The translations under genes were made by a program, and so were the position numbers. From a bacterium (GTDB lineage Bacteria; SM23-31; JAUVVT01), in contig JAUWXV010000040.1 in the NCBI GenBank assembly GCA_030616165.1, positions 1 through 20,871 on the forward strand: 20,871 nt of DNA, in the 5' to 3' direction. The stretch's first letter is position 1; each line of letters opens with the position of its first letter. Positions 14,565 through 20,871 of the stretch are shown piece after piece. The notes under the pieces are model-generated. The model saw nothing but the letters and a program-made list of their open reading frames with translations. It made no database searches and had not been told where the DNA came from.

Positions 14565-15845
14565 ATGAATAAACTATCTCTTTTTTGCACCATCATGGTT
14601 CTCATGATTTGTCTTTTTCTTATAACTTCAGGCGTTCAATCTCAGGAAAGCAGAGATGTTCTGCGGGCTGGTATTGCAAAAATTGATATAACACCTGAAA
14701 AGCCTGTTAGGATGTATGGTTATTCTGGAAGAAAAGGGCTATCAGAAGGAGTTCATGACCGCTTGTATGCCCGGGTTGTAGTATTTGAAAATAGGGGAAA
14801 ACATCTGGTTCTGGTTTCATCTGACCTCGGTAGTTTAGGTAGGACATATGAATATTTTCAGAAAGCAATTGCAGATGAATTCAGTCTCGACCAGAGTGAA
14901 CTTTTTCTCAGTGGGATACACACTCACAGCGGACCAACAACCACATTAGATAAGGAAAGAGTACATCCAAATAACGTCGAATATACAGAGGGCTTGAAAC
15001 CTAAATTAATAAAAGCAATTCGGGAAGCTCTCGACTCAATGAGTCCTGTACAAATTGGTGCCGGCATTGGATATTCCCCGGTCGGTATGAATCGACGTAT
15101 GACAACTCCTGATGGTCCAATAACACTCGGATGCAATCCTTACGGTCCAACCGACAAGGAGGTTTTAGTGATGAAACTGGCAAAATCCGACGGTACTCCC
15201 ATCGGTGCACTGTTTGATTATGCCTGCCACGCTACTTCATTAGGACCAAGAAATTTACAGATTAGCGGTGATGTACTCGGGCTTGCTGCACAGTTTACAG
15301 AAAAAATTCTTGGTAATGGTTTAATATCTCCCGAATTTGCAGGAGCCTCCGGCAACATCGATCCATGGTTTAGAGTTCTCCCTGCATTCAACACCGAACC
15401 CGGCTGGATTCCTGAACCTGTTCTCCTTGGCACTCTATTGGGCGAAGAAGTTGTGCATGTATTTCGTGATATTAAAGAACTTTCTATGGGCGGAGAAATA
15501 AAGACAGAATTTAGAACCCTTAACTTGCCGAGTAAAAAACGTAATGAGACTACTGCACAAAAAACCGATGAAACCACACCATTGAACATAACCACTGCCC
15601 GGGTGGGAGATATCGCTTTTGTTGGCTTTAGCTGTGAAATGCTGACCGAAATCGGCATGGCCATCAAAGCGGCTTCACCATATAAGCATACATTTGTGAT
15701 TACACACTGCAACGGTGGGTCCGGCTATCTTCCACCAGCGCACCTCTATAAAGAAGGCGGATATGAGGTAAGGAGCAGCCGCTTTGCACCACAGGCAGCT
15801 GATATGGTTGTTAAGGAAGCTCTTAAAATGCTTTATGGATTATAA
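14565..15845 (+). CDS. Secreted neutral/alkaline ceramidase-like protein, copy A
   Basis: A 426-residue exported protein of the neutral/alkaline non-lysosomal ceramidase N-terminal-domain family, zinc amidases that hydrolyse the N-acyl bond of ceramides. The signal peptide covers 1-26 (VQSQ cleavage region). The family start LRAGIAKIDITPEKPVRMYG is near 33-52. Probable zinc ligands are H121 in HTHSGP, H222 in CHATS, E358 in GFSCEMLTEIG and the tyrosine of EGGYEV (Y400) after GYLPP. Length is well below the roughly 650 residues of characterised bacterial ceramidases: the C-terminal immunoglobulin-like domain is absent. AAGGAGG precedes the ATG by 6 bases. A paralogue follows 83 bases downstream. 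Many short family members in environmental bacteria have unknown substrates, so ceramide specificity is not assured. Confidence 0.85.
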   Translation: MNKLSLFCTIMVLMICLFLITSGVQSQESRDVLRAGIAKIDITPEKPVRMYGYSGRKGLSEGVHDRLYARVVVFENRGKHLVLVSSDLGSLGRTYEYFQKAIADEFSLDQSELFLSGIHTHSGPTTTLDKERVHPNNVEYTEGLKPKLIKAIREALDSMSPVQIGAGIGYSPVGMNRRMTTPDGPITLGCNPYGPTDKEVLVMKLAKSDGTPIGALFDYACHATSLGPRNLQISGDVLGLAAQFTEKILGNGLISPEFAGASGNIDPWFRVLPAFNTEPGWIPEPVLLGTLLGEEVVHVFRDIKELSMGGEIKTEFRTLNLPSKKRNETTAQKTDETTPLNITTARVGDIAFVGFSCEMLTEIGMAIKAASPYKHTFVITHCNGGSGYLPPAHLYKEGGYEVRSSRFAPQAADMVVKEALKMLYGL

Positions 15846-15887
15846 CTTTTGTGGTTTATAAAAAAGTAAATCACATTCTAAAACAAT

Positions 15888-15908
15888 GGACAGAATGTTG
15901 TTCTGTCC
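15888..15908. repeat. Hairpin GGACAGAA-TGTTG-TTCTGTCC between the ceramidase paralogues
   Basis: An 8-bp perfect stem with a 5-base loop lies in the 83-bp gap between the two paralogues. It falls inside the upstream extension of the second open frame, one reason for choosing the downstream ATG at 15929. Its core resembles the hairpins at 348-367 and 3651-3684. Confidence 0.7.
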
Positions 15909-15928
15909 CGACAATCTGGATAATAACA

Positions 15929-17227
15929 ATGGATTCTTATTCTTCAAAATGTAGAAAGATTATTTTTGTAAGTATTTTTTTTATCTTTAGTTTTTTTCCT
16001 GTGCACTATAGTTTTTCACAAGAAGTTGTGGGAATTCTACGCGCTGGTGTTTCAGCAATCGACATTACCCCTGATTTGCCCGTTCAGATGGGTGGATATG
16101 GTGCACGAACAGCTCTCTCAAAGGGAGTACACGACCGTTTAATTGCCCGTGTTACTGCATTTGAAAACAACGGAAAGCGATTGGTACTGGTTTCATGCGA
16201 TTTGTGGGATATTCGAGGTGACGCAATATTTAGATATCTCCAGCAACCTATTTTGAGAGAGTTTGACCTCAAAGAGGATGAACTGTTTCTTTGTGCGACC
16301 CATTCACATGCCAGCCCGTCTCTTGCTGTCGATGAAAAAACCGGGCACCCGAACAATCTAAAATATACTGAAAAAATTAAAACAAAACTTATCAATGCAA
16401 TTCGCGATGCTCTTACTAATATGGTTCCAGTTCATTATGGTGCCGGGATCGGCTATTCCCCGGTTGGTATGAACCGCCGGGAAATGAGAACTGATGGGGG
16501 TATGAGAATAGGCCGAAATCCGCATGGTGTTACGGACAAGGAAGTTCTGGTTATGAAACTTGCAAAACCGGATGGTTCAAATGTTGCGGCACTTATCAAT
16601 TTTGGGTGTCATGCTACTTCATTAGGTTCAAGAAATCTCCAGATTAGTGGAGATATTCTCGGGTATGCTGAAAAGTTTGTCGAAAGGATTATCGATAATG
16701 GACTCATCGCTCCGCTATTTACCGGAGCTTCAGGTGATGTTAATCCATGGTTTACAGGTCTCCGTGAATTTAATACTGATTCCGGCTGGATTCCTGAGAC
16801 AATACTTTTAGGAAATATGTTAGGTACAGAAGTAGTTCATATATTTCGAGATATTAAAAGGTTAAATTCTGGAGGCGAAATCAAAACAGTATCGAAAACT
16901 ATTGAAGTTCCGGGAAAAATACAGGGTGACCCCGTCTATAAAGATACTGGACTTACCGAGACGATAAATATAATTGCTGCACGAGTTGGGGATGTTGCAT
17001 TTGTGGGCTTCAATGTTGAAATGTTGACTGAGATTGGTATGGCTATTAAGGATGGTTCACCGTACAAGCATACATTTGTGATTACACACTGCAATGGCTA
17101 TAATCACTACCTTCCACCTGCACACCTCTTTAAAGAAGGAGGATATGAAATTATGCGCAGTTCATTTGCACCACAAGCGGCTGATATTGTTGTCAAGGAA
17201 GCGCTCAGAATGCTTTATAGCCTTTAA
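15929..17227 (+). CDS. Secreted neutral/alkaline ceramidase-like protein, copy B
   Basis: A tandem paralogue of the preceding gene, 432 residues from the chosen ATG. A signal peptide (charged MDSYSSKCRK, hydrophobic IIFVSIFFIFSFFPV, cleavage near YSFSQ) is followed by LRAGVSAIDITPDLPVQMGG. Probable zinc ligands are H127 in THSHASP, H228 in GCHATS, the Glu of GFNVEMLTEIG and the tyrosine of EGGYEI after YLPP. The second position of the copy A HTHSGP motif differs here (THSHASP), which may change the substrate pocket. An in-frame GTG at 15851 gives a longer frame, but that extension runs through a hairpin and places the signal peptide internally. No strong Shine-Dalgarno is visible, so translation may be coupled to copy A on a shared transcript. 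Confidence 0.85.
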   Translation: MDSYSSKCRKIIFVSIFFIFSFFPVHYSFSQEVVGILRAGVSAIDITPDLPVQMGGYGARTALSKGVHDRLIARVTAFENNGKRLVLVSCDLWDIRGDAIFRYLQQPILREFDLKEDELFLCATHSHASPSLAVDEKTGHPNNLKYTEKIKTKLINAIRDALTNMVPVHYGAGIGYSPVGMNRREMRTDGGMRIGRNPHGVTDKEVLVMKLAKPDGSNVAALINFGCHATSLGSRNLQISGDILGYAEKFVERIIDNGLIAPLFTGASGDVNPWFTGLREFNTDSGWIPETILLGNMLGTEVVHIFRDIKRLNSGGEIKTVSKTIEVPGKIQGDPVYKDTGLTETINIIAARVGDVAFVGFNVEMLTEIGMAIKDGSPYKHTFVITHCNGYNHYLPPAHLFKEGGYEIMRSSFAPQAADIVVKEALRMLYSL

Positions 17228-17232
17228 ATTAA

Positions 17233-17568
17233 ATTCTTCTTTACCAGAGAAAGAATATTTTAGTTAATTTTATTGCTTTTGTTACAATTCCACTTTCCTT
17301 TTTGAAAGATTTAAGTAGAAAGTTTTTTGAAATATCATTTTTTCAAAAAGGTATTTTATTAATCTCAATTGTAAATGGAATAATTATAAAGGTTTCAGAA
17401 AAATTTCAGGGAAAGGATAAATCCTTTAAGTTGATTTATCCAAACCCTGAAAATGAAAACAAATTTATTGAAATATATGGCGCACAAACTAAAATCGGCT
17501 TGAAAAATCTTCAGAATCTATCAGGCATAAATTCTGATTACATTATCCCTTATGAAGATGGAACTTAA
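17233..17568 (+). other. Open frame without a good start, possible remnant
   Basis: A frame open from 17233 to a stop at 17566-17568 encodes a hydrophobic stretch (GILLISIVNGIIIKV) and a polar C-terminus (KLIYPNPENENKFIEIYGAQ, then NSDYIIPYEDGT). The only usual start codon is TTG at 17302, giving 88 residues, and it has no ribosome site. The text looks protein-like, but I recognise no family. It lies between the ceramidase and DegT pairs and may be the tail of a decayed gene. Confidence 0.3.
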
Positions 17569-17597
17569 ATCTCTGCTGGATTGTTAAAAATAAAGAC

Positions 17598-17626
17598 TTG
17601 AGATTTTAATTATCTCTGTTTAAATT
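17598..17626 (+). promoter_or_regulatory. Promoter candidate upstream of the first Tat-DegT gene
   Basis: TTGAGA (17598-17603), a 17-bp spacer and TAAATT (17621-17626). GAGAT at 17600-17604 and ATCTC at 17612-17616 form an inverted repeat overlapping the -35 box and spacer. The placement parallels the palindrome in the candidate at 14277-14305, although the sequences differ. It lies 95 bases before the ATG. Confidence 0.35.
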
Positions 17627-17720
17627 TAAACTAATATCAACAAAAGTGAAAAAATTAAAAATTTTTTAGTTGAACTAAAATTCTAATCAATAATTGATAA
17701 AATCTATTTAGGAGGTCATT

Positions 17721-19085
17721 ATGAAAAAAGACTCTATAACACGCCGAAAATTTTTAAAGAAGACATCAATTGGTGCAACAGGTGCAGCTTTATCTGTAGG
17801 TGGGGCGACATCTGTTTATGCAAATATAGTTAAACAAGCAGATAGACCTGCAATACTCGGCGGCAAACCAGTTCGGACTGAACCTCTTGCTAAACCATGG
17901 CCTATGTATGATGACACAGATGTACAAATGTACCTCGATGCATATCACGCTAAAAATTGGTGCAGACTTGGAGGCTCACTTGTCACTGAATTTGAAAAAA
18001 AGTGGGCGGAACTCAATGGTGTGCCGTATTGTATTGCAGCAACGAACGGGACATCTTCACTCTTCGCCTCGCTGAGTGCACTTGGTGTTGGTGCCGGTGA
18101 TGAGGTTATACTCTCCACTTATACTTTTGTTGCAAGTGCTAACGTTATACCAACATTATTCGCATTGCCAGTATTTGCTGATACTGACCCTGAAACCCTC
18201 AAGATAGATCCCAATTCTATAGAAGAGCGTATCACAGAAAATACTAAAGCTATTCTTCCTGTTCATATTGGTGGAGGTGCAGCCGATATGGACAAAATCA
18301 TGGCAATTTCAAGAAAATATAATATTCCTGTTGTTGAAGATGCATGCCAGGCATGGCTCGGCGAGTGGAGAAACAAAAAGCTTGGTTCAATGGGAGATAC
18401 AGGCTGTTTCAGTTTTCAGGTCTCTAAGAATATCCCCAGTGGTGAGGGCGGCGCAATAATCGGTTCAGACCAAAAACTTATGGATTTATGCAATGCTTTT
18501 ACAAACAACAGCAGACCGCCCAGGAGAAAAGGGGCAACCCTTTCTGGATATCCTTACCCTGGATTAAATTTCCGAATGACAGAGTTTCAGGGGGCTATAT
18601 TACTGGGACAGGTAAGACGCTTAGTAGGGCAGCAAAATCTCCGCATACAGAATGCTGAATATTTAGATAGTTTATTAAAAGATATTCCAGGCATTTCCCA
18701 AGTTAAAAAATACCCCGGGGAAACACGAAATGGTTATCATCTCTTTATGATGACTTATGATAAGAAATATTTTAACGGTCTACCAAAAAGAAAATTTACA
18801 CAAGCAACAAGAGCTGAGGGAATTCCCATATCAACAGGATATACTCCTCTCAACAAAGAACCATTTATTGAATATCACCTCAGTTCACGTGTATTTAAAT
18901 CGATATATTCAAAACAAAGACTCGATAAATTCAGAAGAGATAATCGTTGTCCTGTTAATGATGTTATTTGTGAAGATGTAGCTTTATGGATGGGACAGAG
19001 AGTATTGCTCGGCGGGAGAAAGGATATGGAAGACATTGCTGAGGCAATCACCAAAATACAGAAAAACGCTTCAAAGTTGCTATAA
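17721..19085 (+). CDS. Tat-exported DegT/DnrJ/EryC1/StrS-family PLP protein, copy A
   Basis: A 454-residue fold-type I PLP protein of the DegT/AHBA-synthase-like family, whose typical members aminate nucleotide-linked keto-sugars. The N-terminus is a textbook twin-arginine signal: SITRRKFLKK (5-14), a weakly hydrophobic GATGAALSVGGAT, and cleavage after SVYA (34). The catalytic core is complete: NGTSSL (109-114), VVEDACQA with D207 contacting the pyridine nitrogen, FSFQVSKNIPSGEGG with the Schiff-base lysine K236, and NFRMTEFQ (283-290). Tat export fits a protein folded around its cofactor but is unusual for this family. AGGAGGT lies 4 bases before the ATG. A paralogue follows after 271 bases, and a 32-base palindrome lies after the stop. 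An oxidised or non-aminotransferase role is possible; substrate unknown. Confidence 0.88.
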   Translation: MKKDSITRRKFLKKTSIGATGAALSVGGATSVYANIVKQADRPAILGGKPVRTEPLAKPWPMYDDTDVQMYLDAYHAKNWCRLGGSLVTEFEKKWAELNGVPYCIAATNGTSSLFASLSALGVGAGDEVILSTYTFVASANVIPTLFALPVFADTDPETLKIDPNSIEERITENTKAILPVHIGGGAADMDKIMAISRKYNIPVVEDACQAWLGEWRNKKLGSMGDTGCFSFQVSKNIPSGEGGAIIGSDQKLMDLCNAFTNNSRPPRRKGATLSGYPYPGLNFRMTEFQGAILLGQVRRLVGQQNLRIQNAEYLDSLLKDIPGISQVKKYPGETRNGYHLFMMTYDKKYFNGLPKRKFTQATRAEGIPISTGYTPLNKEPFIEYHLSSRVFKSIYSKQRLDKFRRDNRCPVNDVICEDVALWMGQRVLLGGRKDMEDIAEAITKIQKNASKLL

Positions 19086-19131
19086 TCTCCAAATTTTACA
19101 TAACTAAACTATTTCTGAATAATCGTTTGGT

Positions 19132-19163
19132 TTAGTTTGGGGGCATTAATGCCCCCAAACTAA
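19132..19163. repeat. 32-base perfect palindrome after DegT copy A
   Basis: TTAGTTTGGGGGCATT is followed directly by its reverse complement. A related element with the same outer arms lies after DegT copy B (20776-20811), so it appears to belong to the duplicated unit. It has a terminator-like position (46 bases after the stop) but no T tract. The rest of 19164-19356 is AT-rich, with no gene seen. Confidence 0.8.
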
Positions 19164-19356
19164 TATTTAAAATAACTGCATCTCAAGATTATGCGAAAAA
19201 GATAATCTTCTATCAAAATATGCCATAAATATATGTTATCATTAATATAAATGCCCTTTTTGATAAATATTTTGTTTATTTGTGGTAAAAATTTAATACT
19301 ATAATTAAATTCATTAACTAAATAAAAATATATGAACTTTATTTTGGGAGGTTACT

Positions 19357-20733
19357 ATGAAAAAAGATTCAATAACTCGCCGAAAATTCTTAAAGAAGAC
19401 ATCGATTGGTGCAACAGGCGGTGCTTTATCTTTAGGTGGGGCGACATCTATTTATGCAAATATAGTTAAACAAGCAGATATACCAGCAATACTTGGCGGT
19501 ACACCAGTTCGCACGAGAGGACTTGGTGTTTCCTGGCCTATTTATGATGAGTCGGATATACAAATGTTTCTAGATGCATATAAAAGCAATAGATGGTCAG
19601 AATACAGCAATCGTGATACCGAACGTGTTGTCCAGTTTGAAAAAATGTATGCAGAAACGATGGGAACGAAATACTGTGCAGCAACAAATGCTGGAACAAC
19701 AGCGCTCGACGCTGCCCAGCGTGCAGTTGATGTTGGTCCCGGTGATGAGGTTATTACGCAGACTAATACCTTTATTGCGACCGCACAAACTACATTTAAT
19801 TTGTATGCATTACCCGTATTTATTGATTCAGATCCTGATACTTTTATGATAAATGCTGATTTAATAGAAGAACGTATCACAGAAAACACTAAAGCTATTC
19901 TTCCTGTTCATATTGGTGGAGCTGCAGCGGATATGGACAAAATAATGGCTATTTCTAAAAAGTATAATATTCCTGTTGTTGAAGATGCCTGTCAGGCGCA
20001 TATGGGCGAATGGAGGAATAAAAAACTTGGTGCTGTTGGACATTTAGGTTGCTTCAGTTTTCAGGCTGGTAAGAGTCTCTGCTGTGGTGAAGGTGGTGCA
20101 GTAATCGGAGATGATGAGAATTTAATGGCTAAGGTTGATGCCTACTCAAACAATGGAAGAACGCGATGGGGAAGTAGTTATAAAAGAATTACCTTTGCAG
20201 GTATAGGTTCTAATTTCCGCATGACGCCATTCCAGGCGGCTGTTGCAACGGGACAGTTAAGGCGTTTAGAAGAACAAAGCACACTGCGAGATGAGAATTC
20301 TGCACACCTGGAAAAATTATTAAAAGAAATTCAAGGAGTTAAACCAACTTATAAATACCTTGGACAGACACGACGGGCATATTACATCTATCAAATGATT
20401 TATGATAAGAACTATTTTAACGGGCTATCAAAAAGCAAATTTCGAAATGCAATGAGTGAAGAAGGGATTAGATTAGGAAATGGAATTGATTCTTCGCTTC
20501 ACAGAGGTTCCTTCATAGAAGGATACCTTAATACACGGGCATTTAAAAATATATTCTCCAAGCAAAGGTTAAATAAATACAGAAGAGATAATCGCTGTCC
20601 AGTGAATGAAAGAATCGGCGAAGAAACAGGTATATCTCTGGGACAGAGAGTATTTCTCGGCACGAAAAAGGATATGGAAGATATTGTTGAGGCAATCGTT
20701 AAAATACAGAAAAACGCTTCAAAGTTACTGTAA
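19357..20733 (+). CDS. Tat-exported DegT/DnrJ/EryC1/StrS-family PLP protein, copy B
   Basis: A 458-residue tandem paralogue of the preceding gene. The Tat signal is almost identical (SITRRKFLKKTSIGATGGAL, cleavage after SIYA). The core has NAGTTALDAA (111-120), VVEDACQAHMGEW with D210, and FSFQAGKSLCCGEGG with the Schiff-base lysine K239; the SGEGG-preceding segment carries two cysteines not found in copy A. The C-terminus (GQRVFLG, KDMEDIVEAIVKIQKNASKLL minus the last base differences) again matches copy A closely, while the middle has diverged, suggesting different substrates or partners in a possible heterodimer. GGGAGGT lies 4 bases before the ATG. Function inferred from family; periplasmic or surface location inferred from the signal. 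Confidence 0.88.
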   Translation: MKKDSITRRKFLKKTSIGATGGALSLGGATSIYANIVKQADIPAILGGTPVRTRGLGVSWPIYDESDIQMFLDAYKSNRWSEYSNRDTERVVQFEKMYAETMGTKYCAATNAGTTALDAAQRAVDVGPGDEVITQTNTFIATAQTTFNLYALPVFIDSDPDTFMINADLIEERITENTKAILPVHIGGAAADMDKIMAISKKYNIPVVEDACQAHMGEWRNKKLGAVGHLGCFSFQAGKSLCCGEGGAVIGDDENLMAKVDAYSNNGRTRWGSSYKRITFAGIGSNFRMTPFQAAVATGQLRRLEEQSTLRDENSAHLEKLLKEIQGVKPTYKYLGQTRRAYYIYQMIYDKNYFNGLSKSKFRNAMSEEGIRLGNGIDSSLHRGSFIEGYLNTRAFKNIFSKQRLNKYRRDNRCPVNERIGEETGISLGQRVFLGTKKDMEDIVEAIVKIQKNASKLL

Positions 20734-20775
20734 TCGACAAATATATCCATGCTGTTTTTTGAACAATTTTATGTT

Positions 20776-20811
20776 CTTAGTTTGGGGAGCATTAATCATC
20801 CCCAAACTAAG
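20776..20811. repeat. Palindrome after DegT copy B, related to 19132-19163
   Basis: CTTAGTTTGGGGA (20776-20788) pairs with TCCCCAAACTAAG (20799-20811) around a 10-base loop containing CATTAAT. The arms and the loop core match the palindrome after copy A, with a few changes near the centre. Nothing is recognised in the remaining 60 bases. Confidence 0.8.
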
Positions 20812-20871
20812 ATATAATATAATTGTATTTCAAGAATGTATAAATAAAATCATTTTTTTTGAAATATTTTT

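Noticed and set aside
15218-15712. 164-codon minus-strand frame opposite ceramidase-like copy A
   Set aside because: It is antisense to a gene with complete family motifs and has no family-like sequence of its own.
15851-15928. GTG start adding 26 residues to ceramidase-like copy B
   Set aside because: The extension contains a hairpin, has no ribosome site and would bury the signal peptide.

Overview
The window is AT-rich bacterial chromosomal DNA. The coding regions are richer in G+C than the very AT-rich gaps between them. Housekeeping genes (dxs of the methylerythritol-phosphate pathway, trxB), Sec and Tat signal peptides, PspC-type envelope proteins and a neutral-ceramidase/Tat-DegT gene set point to a free-living, probably uncultivated bacterium with a complex envelope. 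Gene sets of this kind are common in FCB/PVC-type candidate lineages, but nothing in the window allows a firm taxonomic call. No rRNA, tRNA, CRISPR array, transposase or phage gene was recognised.

Layout. Positions 1-900 are non-coding and crowded with short perfect hairpins, including three copies of a 38-bp double-hairpin repeat. A STAND/NB-ARC-type NTPase with seven nearly identical 42-residue TPR units follows (946-3411) behind a canonical promoter. After an 800-bp gap come dxs (4215-6113) and trxB (6254-7189), separated by three consecutive hairpins. Next are two membrane proteins built from PspC and LiaF-like modules (7505-8188, 8299-8814), ending at a terminator-like copy of a dispersed palindrome. 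On the minus strand lie a TPR protein (9077-9793) and a Tat-exported protein that looks like a tandem nitroreductase (9955-11310).

Positions 11311-14564 are an eroded region. It holds remnants of a sensor histidine kinase, an unrecognised frameshifted gene and the C-terminus of a GH38-like alpha-mannosidase. Between these sits an intact, conspicuously GC-rich secreted glycoside hydrolase gene (12388-13605, minus), which is the best candidate for recent horizontal transfer.

From 14565 to 20733, on the plus strand, there are two tandem secreted neutral-ceramidase-like proteins and then two tandem DegT/DnrJ/EryC1/StrS-type PLP proteins with twin-arginine signal peptides. Each DegT gene is followed by a related palindrome. 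PLP-dependent sugar-aminotransferase folds are normally cytoplasmic, so the pairing of exported DegT proteins with secreted ceramidase-like amidases is the most interesting functional proposal here: an extracytoplasmic module acting on amide- or amino-containing lipids or glycans. This is inference from signal peptides and neighbourhood. The second notable theme is the density and diversity of short perfect hairpins in the gaps, several of them shared between distant sites.
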